From the NCBI GenBank assembly GCA_004193595.1, contig RPGQ01000047.1:1-64000 (forward strand): a stretch of 64,000 nt of DNA, in the 5' to 3' direction. A program made the translations under genes and the position numbers. Below are positions 1 to 9,259 of the stretch, piece by piece. The stretch comes from Desulfobacteraceae bacterium Eth-SRB2 (GTDB taxonomy: Bacteria; Desulfobacterota; Desulfobacteria; Desulfobacterales; UBA11574). The notes beneath the pieces are model-generated. The model saw nothing but the letters and a program-made list of their open reading frames with translations. It ran no database searches and had not been told where the DNA came from. How positions within the stretch are numbered: the stretch's first letter is position 1; every line of letters begins with the position of its first letter.

Positions 1-136
1 CGACGGCTGAGAACAAAAAGGTAAGCAATAACGTATAAGCCCCAAAAACCAGGTCGATTTTAAGCTAAGATCGACTTTAAGACTGCTATAAAATACGCTG
101 TGCGGCTAACTTTTTAACATGTTTTAAAAGGGGTGT

Positions 137-1837
137 TTAACCTGTTTTTTTTCGTTTTGCCATTTCCTCCGCCCGGAGTTCCTTTTTTAAGATTTTGCCC
201 ATATTGGTTTTGGGTAGATCATCTCTGAACTCAATTTCTGTGGGAAGTTTGTATCTGGCCAGTTTGTCAGTGCAATATTCGATAAGTTCTTCCTGAGTCG
301 CGGTTTCTCCTTTTTTGAGCACTGCAAAGATTTTGGCCGCTTCGCCTCGGGTCGGGTGCGGAATTCCGATGGCACAGGCTTCCTGAATCTTGGGGTTCTC
401 GTAAAATACTTCTTCAATATCCCGCGAATATACATTATAGCCCCCGGATATGATCACATCCTTTTTGCGGTCGACAATATAAAAATAACCGTCTTCATCC
501 ATTTTGGCGATATCTCCGGTATGGAGCCAGCCGTCTGTCAGGGTAGAGGCGGTCTCTTCGGGATTGTTCCGGTAGCCCTTCATGACTTGGGGACCTCTGA
601 CAAGCAATTCACCGGATTCACCCACCGGAACATCCGTGTTGCCGTCATTGAAACTTACAATACGGCAATCCGTGTCGGGAATGGGGATTCCGATACTTCC
701 GGCTTTCCGTTTTCCGCCGGAAAAAGGGTTTACATGGGTCACCGGTGATGATTCCGTAAGGCCGAACCCTTCTACGATTACGGCGCCCGTCTTGTTTTCG
801 AAATTTCTTATAATTTCAAGGGGGAGCGGTGAGCTTCCGGAAAAACATCCTTTTATTGACGTCAGGTCGGTTTTATCAATGGCCGGATTATTAAGTATCC
901 CGATATACATGGTGGGTACCAGTGGGGCAAATGATGGTTTGAATTTTCTAATCGCCTCAAGCAAAGCATCCGGCTGGGGTTTTGGGACGAGAATATCTCC
1001 CCATCCCTGAAAAATGGCCAAATTCATTGCCGTGGTTAGACCGAACACATGAAAGAAGGGAAGCGCTCCCAGCATTACTTCATTGCTGTCGAAGGTCGGG
1101 AACCATGCAGCAACCTGCTGTACCTGCATGCTCAGGTTTCCGTGGGTAATCATAACTGCTTTTGAAACACCGGTGGTTCCCCCGGTATACTGATACATAG
1201 CGATATCATCAAAGGTAAGTTCAACTTCAGGTGAACGGGGATGACTTTTTACCGGAAGGTCCTTCCATCTATAAACATTTTCAGCAGGTTTAACATCAGC
1301 AGCAAGGTTTTTCTTTTTGGCTACCAGCGGGAACAATAAGTTCTTGGGGAAAGGAAGATAATCACCGATAGAGGTATAGATAATCTGTTTTATTTTTGTT
1401 TTCGGCCTCAGGTCAATCATGCGATTGGCTAAAAGATCTATGGTAACGAGTAGTTTTGAGCCGGAATCATTGAATTGATGTTTAAGCTCACGGTCTGAAT
1501 ACAAAGGATTATTCATAACCGCTATGCCCCCGATCTTTAATATGGCATAATAGGCCACAACGCAGGGAATAACGTTTGGCAGAAGAATGGCGACACTATC
1601 TCCTTTATAAATGCCAAAGTTATGAAGGCTGGCGGCAAAACGGTTTACCATATCATTCAGTTCACGAAAGGAAATTTTGTACCCCTGAAAAAGGAGAGCC
1701 ATTTTCTCCGGAAACCTGCCGGCCGATCTTTCCAGAATTTCCGGCAGACATATTTCCTGGTATTCTATTTTTTCAGGAACACCTTTTTCATAGCTGGTTA
1801 TCCATGGCTTGTCTTCATATTTAATTTGTTTTGCCAT
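137..1837 (-). CDS. Long-chain acyl-CoA ligase (AMP-forming)
   Basis: Cytosolic or membrane-associated enzyme that activates a fatty acid with ATP and CoA to acyl-CoA and AMP. Seen: the AMP-binding P-loop YTGGTTG near residues 217-223, the GFGLTES adenine-site motif, GWLHTGDIAKMDEDGY, the hinge/C-domain stretch IVDRKKDVIISGGYNVY, and the catalytic lysine region KTNMGKILKKEL close to the end. The frame is open further upstream, but ATG at 1837 is preceded by GGGAGAG and gives an N-terminus (MAKQIKYEDKPW) normal for FadD-like ligases, at about 566 aa. It diverges from the ETF block (2286 onward), with which it would cooperate in beta-oxidation. Exact chain-length preference cannot be read from sequence. 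Confidence 0.93.
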   Translation of the reverse strand: MAKQIKYEDKPWITSYEKGVPEKIEYQEICLPEILERSAGRFPEKMALLFQGYKISFRELNDMVNRFAASLHNFGIYKGDSVAILLPNVIPCVVAYYAILKIGGIAVMNNPLYSDRELKHQFNDSGSKLLVTIDLLANRMIDLRPKTKIKQIIYTSIGDYLPFPKNLLFPLVAKKKNLAADVKPAENVYRWKDLPVKSHPRSPEVELTFDDIAMYQYTGGTTGVSKAVMITHGNLSMQVQQVAAWFPTFDSNEVMLGALPFFHVFGLTTAMNLAIFQGWGDILVPKPQPDALLEAIRKFKPSFAPLVPTMYIGILNNPAIDKTDLTSIKGCFSGSSPLPLEIIRNFENKTGAVIVEGFGLTESSPVTHVNPFSGGKRKAGSIGIPIPDTDCRIVSFNDGNTDVPVGESGELLVRGPQVMKGYRNNPEETASTLTDGWLHTGDIAKMDEDGYFYIVDRKKDVIISGGYNVYSRDIEEVFYENPKIQEACAIGIPHPTRGEAAKIFAVLKKGETATQEELIEYCTDKLARYKLPTEIEFRDDLPKTNMGKILKKELRAEEMAKRKKTG

Positions 1838-1891
1838 TCTCTCCCTTAGTTGTAAATTTTGTGCATTTTGTGGCAAAAAAAATTTGATCAC

Positions 1892-1960
1892 ACCACGAAG
1901 TACACGAAGATCACTAAGGTTATATATTTTATTCTTCTTTTGCTTCGTGATCTTCGTGGT
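1892..1960. repeat. Inverted repeat with CACGAAG motif
   Basis: Two arms, 1892-1909 and 1943-1960, are near-perfect reverse complements (ACCACGAAG..CACGAAG) around an AT-rich loop. It sits between the divergent ligase and Fe-S oxidoreductase genes, so it is not an obvious terminator for either. It may be a dispersed palindrome. The rest of 1838-2285 is non-coding, including a GC-rich patch around 1995-2035. Confidence 0.6.
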
Positions 1961-2285
1961 AAAAATAAAACCGATCTTTTTCTTGGTTCCGGCCCGTCCG
2001 CCTCACTCCGCTCGGCAGGAGGGCGGGCTTGTCCGGTTTCGCTTGGTTGGGGTAATTTCGTTAAAAAACGTTTTAGTCAGCAAAAATCACCAGGGTTGTT
2101 TTGTTATTATCTGTTATGATGAAAATGGATATTTGTCAAGGAAGCTTGTAATTTACGTCAGTTTGGTATACTCGAATAGATTCGAAATCGGTTGAAAAAC
2201 CGAACGTTTTTATGGAATTAAAAAAGGGCGTTTGTATAAATATGAATGACCCATCATTCATCAACAGGGGGTGGAAAATTTAACA

Positions 2286-4355
2286 ATGGAAGCAGCTTTG
2301 ATTTCTCCGGCTAAAGCAACTGTTTTTGGAATTCCCACCGTTATTTTCTCATTAATCATACCGATTGTTGGTGTTGGAATATTTACTTATATTATTGCAC
2401 TCCGACTAAAGCCCATGGTTAAAGCTTGTCCGGACCCAAGACTTAATCGTCCGGCCCATCGATTTTTTAAGATGATAAAGTATGCCGTGGGTCAGTACCG
2501 GCATCCAAGGTACATGGATGCCGGAATTATTCATATTATTATCTTTGCGGGTTTCGTAATTTTGTCCCTGCGATCCATAACGATAGTGATGTCAGGGCTA
2601 TCAAGCAGTTTTGTGCTGCCGAGAATGGGCGGAATATCCGGTCAGATTTACCTGGTTCTTAAGGATGTTGCCGAAACATTTGTTCTGTTAGCCTGTCTGG
2701 CTGCATTGTACCGCCGGATCGTAATCAAACCCGAACGATATGCAGTGCCGGCCAAATATGGAAAAGAACATACCCGGGAGGCGGTGCTGGTGCTCCTATT
2801 GATTATAGGTCTGGTGACGTGTGATATGCTTTTTGAAGGGAGCCGGGCTGCGGCCGAGATCCAAAAGGGATTTAAAACCGAGATTCTGGTCCCAATCACC
2901 GGAACATGGCTTGCCGCGCATGTTCTAACTGTTGTACCGGTCCACACCCTTCAGAACTTACATCTGGGCGCCTATTTTACACATGAGATCATATTCTTCT
3001 TTTTCTTGTGTTTTTTACCCCTGGGAAAGCATTTTCATGTGCTTACCTCCCTGCCCAATGTATTTTTTATGAAACTGGACAAGGGTACGGTAAAACCGGT
3101 TAAATGGGGGGTTGAGGATGAAGATCTTGACGAACTGGAATCCTTCGGAGTCAAGAAGTTCGAGGATTTTACCTGGAAACATATGCTCGATTTTTATTCC
3201 TGTGCAGATTGCGGGAGGTGTTCCGACAACTGTCCTGCCAATGCCGTGGGACGTCCACTTTCTCCGAGGTTTATATCCATCAAGTGCCGTGACTATTCAT
3301 TCAACAAATATCCGCTCATAGGCAAACCAGCAAATAACCGGTCTTTGATCGGCCATGTACTGGAGGAAGATGAGATCTGGTCGTGTACCACATGCGGTGC
3401 CTGTGAACAAGAGTGTCCGCTTTTTATCGAATATATCGACAAGATTATTGATATAAGGAGAGGTATGGTGGATGAAGGGATGGTGCCGCAATCCCTGCAA
3501 AAGCCGCTGAGGGCTATTGAAAAACGCGGGAACCCTTACGGCAAAATGGAAAAAAAGCGTGGAGACTGGACAAAAGATTTGCCTGAAGATTTTAATGTGA
3601 AGATTCTTGGAAAGAACGGAACCGCAGATACGCTCTATTTTGTTGACAGTGTTACGTCATATGATGACAGGATACAGGAGATCGGCAGGGCTGCAGCTCG
3701 GTTTCTTGATGCTGCGGGTATTGATTTCGGGATACTGGGACCGGCGGAAAGAGACAGCGGTCATGAAGTGAAACGATTCGGCGAGGAGATGCTTTTTCAG
3801 GATTTACGAGACCGAAACACGGATGCGATCCTCAATTCAGGTGCTAAAAACATTATCACCACAGACCCCCATACCTTTAATGCTTTGAAAAATGACTACA
3901 AAGGTATTCCACCGGTGGAACATATCAGCCGGACCATAATCAACGCCGTGACATGGGGTAACATACGGTTAAAACATATTGAAAACCCGGGTAAAATATA
4001 TACTTACCATGATCCTTGTTACCTTGGCAGACACAACAACCTCTATGATGATCCGAGAAAGGCTATTGATGCGATTCCAGGCATAAAGCGGATCGAGATG
4101 GAGGGAAATTGCAGGGACCGCTCATTTTGCTGCGGAGGTGGGGGCTTGATGCTTTTTTATGAACCCATAGAGGAAAAAAGGATGAGTCAGGTAAGGGTTG
4201 AGATGGCAAAACAAGCCGGTGCAAATGTGATGGTTACGGCCTGTCCGTTTTGTATGGTCAATATTGAAGATGCCATTAAAACAAGCGGCCTGGAAGGGGA
4301 GATGGAGGCGATTGATTTGGTAGAACTGATTGAGCGGCATATGATTATAGATTGA
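2286..4355 (+). CDS. Membrane Fe-S oxidoreductase, EtfAB:quinone oxidoreductase type (HdrD-like CCG domains)
   Basis: Likely takes electrons from reduced ETF and delivers them to menaquinone in the membrane. Seen in order: an N-terminal half with several hydrophobic helices (NarI/HdrE-like), two ferredoxin-type clusters CADCGRCSDNCP and CTTCGACEQECP, then two cysteine-rich CCG domains ending in SFCCGGGGL and TACPFCMVN, as in heterodisulfide reductase subunit D. Such proteins are encoded beside etfBA in Desulfobacterota and syntrophs. GTG at 2271 is an alternative start, but the AGGGGGTGG at 2266-2274 fits better as the ribosome site for ATG 2286. etfB follows after a 241-bp gap. Role inferred from architecture and neighbours. 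Confidence 0.88.
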   Translation: MEAALISPAKATVFGIPTVIFSLIIPIVGVGIFTYIIALRLKPMVKACPDPRLNRPAHRFFKMIKYAVGQYRHPRYMDAGIIHIIIFAGFVILSLRSITIVMSGLSSSFVLPRMGGISGQIYLVLKDVAETFVLLACLAALYRRIVIKPERYAVPAKYGKEHTREAVLVLLLIIGLVTCDMLFEGSRAAAEIQKGFKTEILVPITGTWLAAHVLTVVPVHTLQNLHLGAYFTHEIIFFFFLCFLPLGKHFHVLTSLPNVFFMKLDKGTVKPVKWGVEDEDLDELESFGVKKFEDFTWKHMLDFYSCADCGRCSDNCPANAVGRPLSPRFISIKCRDYSFNKYPLIGKPANNRSLIGHVLEEDEIWSCTTCGACEQECPLFIEYIDKIIDIRRGMVDEGMVPQSLQKPLRAIEKRGNPYGKMEKKRGDWTKDLPEDFNVKILGKNGTADTLYFVDSVTSYDDRIQEIGRAAARFLDAAGIDFGILGPAERDSGHEVKRFGEEMLFQDLRDRNTDAILNSGAKNIITTDPHTFNALKNDYKGIPPVEHISRTIINAVTWGNIRLKHIENPGKIYTYHDPCYLGRHNNLYDDPRKAIDAIPGIKRIEMEGNCRDRSFCCGGGGLMLFYEPIEEKRMSQVRVEMAKQAGANVMVTACPFCMVNIEDAIKTSGLEGEMEAIDLVELIERHMIID

Positions 4356-4596
4356 AAATCGACAATTGAAAAAATGAACATCATCGGGCATTCAACACGT
4401 CGAATTTTGAATAAGGTATTCTGCCAATTTATAAACTGGCAGAGCGAAGCGAATTCATCATTCGATGTTCAACGTTCGATGTTCGATGTTGGACGTTCAT
4501 CTTTTAATAAGTCTAAAGTTAATGAGTTGCTTCGTTCTAATTTAAAATTAAGAATTCAAAACTCAAAATTATTCAGTAACTGTCAGGGGAGGGTGG
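4356..4596. other. Non-coding spacer with short direct repeats
   Basis: Between the Fe-S oxidoreductase and etfB. It contains iterations of a TTCGATGTT/CAACGTTCG-like word around 4460-4500 and AT-rich sequence after it. No credible gene was found. The last bases (GGGGAGGGTGG) form the etfB ribosome binding site. Confidence 0.5.
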
Positions 4597-5388
4597 ATGG
4601 AGATTTTAGTTTGTGTTAAAAGGGTTCCCGATCCCTCGGAAAATGAGATAGAGGTCAATAAAGACGGCACGGATATTGAGGGGGACGACCTTGTGTACTC
4701 GGTAAACGAATGGGATAATTATGCGGTTGAAGAAGCCATCCGGATTCGAGACAAAGTGGGTGGCAGTGTTACCGTTGTTTCCGTGGGCGACGAGGAAGCA
4801 GAAGAAGTGGTGCGAAGAGAAATGGCCATGGGCGCCGACAAAGGCATCCTGCTTTCAGATGACGCTTTTGAAGGTTCTGACGGAAAAGGGATCGCATCTA
4901 TTTTAACCGCCCAAGTCAAGAAAGAAAATTACGACCTGATTCTCACCGGTGCCCTGGCAGATGACGGGGCGGCTCAGGTCGGCGGAATGCTGGCTGCAAT
5001 GCTCGATTGGCCCTTTGCTTCTTTGGTAAATTTTATTGAAATCTTGGATGATAAAAAAATTAAAGTCGGCAGAGAGATTGCCGGCGGAAACCAGGAGATG
5101 TATGAAATGGATCTGCCCTGTGTACTTTCAATTCAGACCGGAATCAATGAGCCTCGATATGTAAGCATTCGCGGAATCAGAAAAGTGGCATCCCTTGAAA
5201 TTCCGGTTCATACTGCCGGAGATCTGGGTATTTCACCGGAATCTGTTGGAGAAGCCGGCGCAAATACAAAGTGTCTCGATTATTTTGTGCCTGAATTGGG
5301 TGACGGCGCCCGGATTCTGGAAGGGAGTACGGATGAGATAATTGACAACCTTATTGAACTGTTAAAAGCCAAAGGAGGAATTAAATAA
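4597..5388 (+). CDS. etfB: Electron transfer flavoprotein beta subunit
   Basis: Small ETF subunit that, with EtfA, accepts electrons from acyl-CoA dehydrogenases in the cytosol. Seen: the family N-terminus MEILVCVKRVPDPSENEIEV, the adenosine-binding Rossmann-like core (VTVVSVGDEEAEEVVRR, GAD) and the recognition-loop region LPCVLSIQTGINEPRY. 263 aa is normal. A strong Shine-Dalgarno (GGGGAGGG) precedes ATG 4597. The stop overlaps the etfA start (TAATG), so the two subunits are translationally coupled. Confidence 0.96.
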   Translation: MEILVCVKRVPDPSENEIEVNKDGTDIEGDDLVYSVNEWDNYAVEEAIRIRDKVGGSVTVVSVGDEEAEEVVRREMAMGADKGILLSDDAFEGSDGKGIASILTAQVKKENYDLILTGALADDGAAQVGGMLAAMLDWPFASLVNFIEILDDKKIKVGREIAGGNQEMYEMDLPCVLSIQTGINEPRYVSIRGIRKVASLEIPVHTAGDLGISPESVGEAGANTKCLDYFVPELGDGARILEGSTDEIIDNLIELLKAKGGIK

Positions 5389-6377
5389 TGGGTCAACAGG
5401 TTTTTGCATATATTATTCACAAGGATGGGGTGGCAGATGACACAGCCCTGGAGCTGATTGCAGCGGCAGGAAAACTTGATACTGATGCTTCGGTTACGGC
5501 GGTTATTGCCGGAGCCGGCAGTGAACTTGATTCGGTATGCAATGAAGTTGCTTCTTTTTTTGACGAGGTCTGGAAGATCGATAACCCGGCACTGGCCTAT
5601 GTAACTGCAGAGGTGCTCCGACCCCTGCTGGTTCGTATTCTGCCAAAGCACGGAATCGTTTTGGTTCCGCATGATCATTTTGGTATGGACCTGGCACCGG
5701 GTCTTTCCATAAAGATTAATGCAGCATATCTTCCGGATGTCGTGGATTTTGAAGGTATTGATAACGGAAAACTCAAAGCGGTGCGCGAGGAATACACCGG
5801 ACAGGTCAGCACACATGTACTTAGCGATATTTCCCAAGGCGCTGTGATTACTGTCCGTCCGGGATCTTTCAAGGCAGATGAACGTAAAAGCGGTGACGGT
5901 CTTGTTATTGACAAAACCGCTCAAGCTATTGAAAGTGGGCTGCTGGTGGGTGCGCACCGTTTCCTGGAAATTATTGAGGCCCAGGTCGGCGAGGTGGATA
6001 TTACCAAGTCTGATATCCTTGTCTCTGTGGGCAGGGGAATCGAAGATCAGGATAATATGGAGATGATATTTGAACTGGCAGAAGCCATGGCCGGAGATGT
6101 TTCATGCTCCAGACCGATTGTGGATGCAAAATGGCTGGAAAAATCCCGCCAGGTCGGAACGTCAGGCCAGACAGTAAAACCCAAAGTTTATATGGCTCTG
6201 GGTATAAGCGGAGCATTCCAGCACGTGGGCGGTTTAAAGGGATCCCCCTTTGTCATTGCAATAAATAAGAACCCCAGGGCGCCTATTTTCCAGGTTGCGG
6301 ATGTGGGTATTGTGGGCGATATTCTCGATTTTATTCCTGAGCTTACGGAAAGGATAAATGAATTAAAATCTGCATAA
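5388..6377 (+). CDS. etfA: Electron transfer flavoprotein alpha subunit
   Basis: FAD-carrying ETF subunit and partner of EtfB. Seen: the C-terminal FAD domain with SRPIVDAKWLEKSRQVGTSG, the GQTVKPKVYMALGISGAFQH stretch, and AINKNPRAPIFQVADVGIVG near the end, all hallmarks of the ETF alpha family. 329 aa is normal. The start overlaps the etfB stop by one base. Together with the Fe-S oxidoreductase upstream this makes an ETF-to-quinone pathway. Confidence 0.96.
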   Translation: MGQQVFAYIIHKDGVADDTALELIAAAGKLDTDASVTAVIAGAGSELDSVCNEVASFFDEVWKIDNPALAYVTAEVLRPLLVRILPKHGIVLVPHDHFGMDLAPGLSIKINAAYLPDVVDFEGIDNGKLKAVREEYTGQVSTHVLSDISQGAVITVRPGSFKADERKSGDGLVIDKTAQAIESGLLVGAHRFLEIIEAQVGEVDITKSDILVSVGRGIEDQDNMEMIFELAEAMAGDVSCSRPIVDAKWLEKSRQVGTSGQTVKPKVYMALGISGAFQHVGGLKGSPFVIAINKNPRAPIFQVADVGIVGDILDFIPELTERINELKSA

Positions 6378-6411
6378 ACAATCTTGATGAACTAGTAAAA
6401 AGTCCGATTTA

Positions 6412-6562
6412 GACGGTTTCGTAAAAAGTTCAAATTCCCCCGCCAAACATAGGCGGGATAAAAAGGCATCGCAAATTTTGTAATCATGAGGCGAACTTAT
6501 CGTACGTTGAATGATTGCGAAATGCAGCACAACGCAGAAGTTGGACTTTTTACGAGACCGTC
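6412..6562. repeat. 151-bp MITE-like element, copy 1
   Basis: Bounded by imperfect inverted repeats of about 22 bp (6412-6433 and 6541-6562; core CGTAAAAAGT). The interior carries a small palindrome CCCGCC..GGCGGG and the CGTACG-containing stretch. A second full-length copy lies at 40201-40351 and a truncated reverse copy at 18772-18868. It has no coding capacity. The position just after etfA may let it act as a hairpin 3' end. Confidence 0.85.
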
Positions 6563-6607
6563 AATCTTGAACAGGTGTTAACTTATCAATATCAGGGTTT
6601 AACGCGA

Positions 6608-7750
6608 TCATAAATTACACCATGTTTTAATAATTTCCATATATGCATCAACAGCATCTTCAATTTTGGAAATATAACAAAATTCGTCTGTCCTATGCGC
6701 CATAGCCGGTTCCCCGGGGCCAAGAATTATTGTCGGTGGGTTACCAAAGGCCGGAGTAAGTATTGATGCATCTGTAAAACCTTTTAAGGCTCGTGGCCGG
6801 AGGCGTTTTTTAAGAAACCTCTCCATGATACGGAAAACCTGTTGTATCCAATCGTCTTTGGGATCACTTATCATTTCGGCAACATCCATGACACGCTTGA
6901 GTTGGACATCTCTGCCGAGATGAGATTGCAGTTTTTTTAATATCTCACTGTTTGTCAAACCCGGAATGGTGCGAATATCTATGCCGATAGATGTTTTGTC
7001 GGGAACCGAATTGAAATTTAAACCACCGGAAATTTTTCCTATATTCAACGTGGCTTTTCCTAATAATGGGTGAGCCGGAACGTCAAAATCAAAGTTTCTA
7101 AGTTTAGTAACAACTTCCGCTGCCTTATGAATAGCATTTATTCCCAGTTCCGGCGTTGACCCATGAGCTGCGACACCTGTAGTAACCGCTTCAATCCACA
7201 GTGTGGCCTTGTTGCCGATAAAAGGGTAGTTTGACGTCGGTTCTCCGACAACAACTGCTCCGGCTTTTCCCAATACATCACCGAGACCGGCAAGATGAGA
7301 TGATCCCTGGCAGCCGGTTTCCTCACCTGCAACAATCACAAGAGTTAAACCTGCCGAGCCGTCCTTAATCTTATCCGATAATCCGAGAGCTGCGGTAATT
7401 ATGGCGGAAATGCCTCCCTTCATATCTGATGATCCTCGTCCGTAGATTTTATCTCCGTCGATTTCACCATTTAAAGGGTCCTTACTCCACGGTACAGCAC
7501 CCAGAGGCACCGTATCCAGGTGACCGGCAAGACAAAGAGGGGGGGTATTGTTTTTGCCTTTTATCCGTGCGACAAGACTGGTTCTGCCCGGTGCAAATTG
7601 GTAATAATTTACTTTAAATCCGCCATTTTCCAGTACACTTCCAACATACTTCGCACAATCATGTTCACAACCCGGGGGATTGATGGTATTGAAAGATAAT
7701 AATTTACGAGTTAAATAAAGAAGGTCTTTATTTTTTGCTTCAAGAGTCAT
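6608..7750 (-). CDS. M20 family metallopeptidase (ArgE/DapE/carboxypeptidase G2-like)
   Basis: Cytosolic di-zinc hydrolase that removes acyl or amino-acid groups from a small peptide or N-acyl amino acid. Seen: LAGHLDTVP (zinc His and Asp), GRGSSDMKGG, the catalytic Glu pair in VAGEETG, VVGEPT, and the C-terminal HRTDEF with the last zinc His. About 380 aa fits ArgE/DapE. ATG 7750 is chosen over TTG 7771 because an AGG lies a usable distance upstream. No arginine or lysine biosynthesis genes are adjacent, so the substrate is undecided. Confidence 0.88.
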   Translation of the reverse strand: MTLEAKNKDLLYLTRKLLSFNTINPPGCEHDCAKYVGSVLENGGFKVNYYQFAPGRTSLVARIKGKNNTPPLCLAGHLDTVPLGAVPWSKDPLNGEIDGDKIYGRGSSDMKGGISAIITAALGLSDKIKDGSAGLTLVIVAGEETGCQGSSHLAGLGDVLGKAGAVVVGEPTSNYPFIGNKATLWIEAVTTGVAAHGSTPELGINAIHKAAEVVTKLRNFDFDVPAHPLLGKATLNIGKISGGLNFNSVPDKTSIGIDIRTIPGLTNSEILKKLQSHLGRDVQLKRVMDVAEMISDPKDDWIQQVFRIMERFLKKRLRPRALKGFTDASILTPAFGNPPTIILGPGEPAMAHRTDEFCYISKIEDAVDAYMEIIKTWCNL

Positions 7751-7806
7751 TGACTTTGGTACCTGCGTCAATACCCGTCATTAATATTATATTAGAAATC
7801 ATAATA

Positions 7807-7847
7807 CAAAAGGCACTCCATCATAACTTTATGGAATGCCTTTTTTA
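7807..7847 (-). terminator. Rho-independent terminator downstream of cold-shock gene
   Basis: Hairpin AAAAGGCACTCCAT..ATGGAATGCCTTTTTT with a T-run on the plus strand and a shorter T-run on the minus strand. It lies just past the stop of the cold-shock gene and upstream of the M20 gene. Confidence 0.8.
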
Positions 7848-7863
7848 ATTCAGAAATGGCAAG

Positions 7864-8064
7864 CTAAACTACAGTGACATTTGCTGCAGCAGGACCTTTT
7901 TGGCCTTGTTCAATATCAAAGGTAACCCGGTCGCCTTCATCAAGAGTCTTGAAACCGGTTGCATTGATTCCTGAATGATGAACAAATACATCCGGACCAT
8001 CTTCCTGCTCAATGAAGCCATAGCCTTTGCTGCTGTTAAACCATTTTACAATTCCATTAGCCAT
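7864..8064 (-). CDS. Cold-shock domain protein (CspA family)
   Basis: 66-aa single-domain RNA/DNA-binding chaperone. Seen: N-terminal [15 protein letters not shown] with RNP1 (KGYGFI) and RNP2 (DVFVHHS), and a C-terminal [11 protein letters not shown]. Length is exactly that of the family. AAGGAG precedes ATG 8064. It has its own hairpin terminator downstream, so it is probably monocistronic. The upstream region to about 8250 is AT-rich and could hold a long leader, as is common for csp mRNAs, but no structure was proven. Confidence 0.96.
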   Translation of the reverse strand: MANGIVKWFNSSKGYGFIEQEDGPDVFVHHSGINATGFKTLDEGDRVTFDIEQGQKGPAAANVTVV

Positions 8065-8353
8065 AGTGACACTCTCCTTTCAAAAAATTCTCATAGTTCC
8101 ATACTTCAGGTTGCCGCTTTGACAAATGGAACTTTCCTTCAGAACGAAACCGGTCCGCCAATTAAGAATGGACCTTTATTGATTATTTTAATTATAATAT
8201 CCTTTTTGAAAAAAATCAAGCTGTTTATACAGTCATTTTTTTTAGCGGATTATCTTGAATAAGTGCATCAAACTCCTGCTATTACAGGATGATCAGTTTG
8301 TCCCTCAGTATAAATTCAGAGAAATCAAAGTAAGATGCATTATAAAGTTTTTC

Positions 8354-8380
8354 TTGACAGATTATATACTAAACTATACG
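8354..8380 (+). promoter_or_regulatory. Putative sigma-70 promoter for the HTH-receiver gene
   Basis: TTGACA at 8354-8359 and a TATACG/CTATAC hexamer near 8374-8380 with short spacing (15 bp or less). It lies upstream of the 8399-8520 inverted repeat, so the transcript would begin with that hairpin. Prediction by eye only. Confidence 0.4.
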
Positions 8381-8398
8381 TTGCAATAGTTGCTCTAT

Positions 8399-8520
8399 TA
8401 ATAATTTTACGTGGCTATGCACTATACTCCCGACACCACAACATGTAGCATTAAGAAATTAAGATAACCACAATATGCAGTAGTATTGGGAGTCAAGTGC
8501 ATAGCCACATAATTTTAAAA
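8399..8520. repeat. Long inverted repeat upstream of regulator gene
   Basis: Arms 8399-8431 and 8488-8520 are reverse complements over about 33 positions with a few mismatches. The core GTGGCTATGCACT (8411-8423) is perfect against 8496-8508, and both arms end in ACTCCC. The loop is 56 bp. It ends 16 bp before the ATG at 8537. It could be a MITE or a leader/operator structure. Confidence 0.75.
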
Positions 8521-8536
8521 TAGAGATAAAATCAAC

Positions 8537-9106
8537 ATGACAGAAGAAAAGGATGTTTTTACTATTCCCAGGGCTGCCAAGTATTGTGCCATACACAGGG
8601 TAACCCTGTGGCGACGGGTCAAGTCAGGGGAACTTAAAGCATTTCATACTCCCGGTGGTCATTTCAGAATCCTTAAAGAGGATTTGGAATCATTTATGCG
8701 TGAAAAGGGAATGCTTTTCCCTTTCCACAAGTATTCAAATAAAAAAAAGATTCTGATTGTTGATGATGACCCGAAGATTCATAAGCTGCTTAACAAAATT
8801 CTGTTTTCTAATGGCTATAAGGTTGAGGTCGCCTCAGACGGTTTTGAGACCGGATCCAAGATCCTGAAGTTTAAACCCGACCTTATGATTCTTGATCTGT
8901 TTATGCCCGGTATGGATGGCTTTGAAGTATGTAAACGAATAAAGACAAATCCAGGAGACTCTCATATAAAAATATTGGCCATTACAGGTTTTGATACAAA
9001 TGAAAACAGGAATCGAATCATGCAAGCAGGTGCAGATGGTTATCTGGCAAAGCCTGTTGCAAAAAGAACACTACTTCAAAACATAGAAGAAATTTTTGAG
9101 CAATAA
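8537..9106 (+). CDS. Excisionase/MerR-type helix-turn-helix fused to a response-regulator receiver
   Basis: Predicted two-domain regulator. Residues about 1-60 form a winged HTH of the excisionase/BldC type (TIPRAAKYCAIHRVTLWRRV, then HTPGGHFRI). Residues about 70-189 form a CheY-like receiver with IVDDDP at the acidic pocket, phospho-acceptor D120 in LMILDLFMPGMDG, Thr in AITGF and Lys in AKPV. The order (DNA-binding first, receiver last) is the reverse of the common OmpR/NarL layout. No histidine kinase is adjacent. A lone receiver follows at 9260. DNA target unknown; the palindrome just upstream is a candidate. Confidence 0.85.
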   Translation: MTEEKDVFTIPRAAKYCAIHRVTLWRRVKSGELKAFHTPGGHFRILKEDLESFMREKGMLFPFHKYSNKKKILIVDDDPKIHKLLNKILFSNGYKVEVASDGFETGSKILKFKPDLMILDLFMPGMDGFEVCKRIKTNPGDSHIKILAITGFDTNENRNRIMQAGADGYLAKPVAKRTLLQNIEEIFEQ

Positions 9107-9259
9107 TAATCGTAATAAGTTAATCCAGGTGGTAAAGAACATATTGCCGAACCATCAGGAATGTGTTGGACCTAAAAATTGCACACCCTGCGCCTTGAAG
9201 CTGCGGCCAAATAGGCAATTGCAGATTTTAGGTTGGATCAAAAAAGGGAGAAATAATTA

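Noticed and set aside
5280..5957. Minus-strand frame of 225 codons across etfB/etfA
   Set aside because: Opposite two well-supported ETF genes and without recognisable features.
9168..9235. Weak inverted repeat (CCTAAAA..TTTTAGG) before the CheY-like gene considered as an operator
   Set aside because: Arms are short and mismatched; not enough to call a regulatory site.
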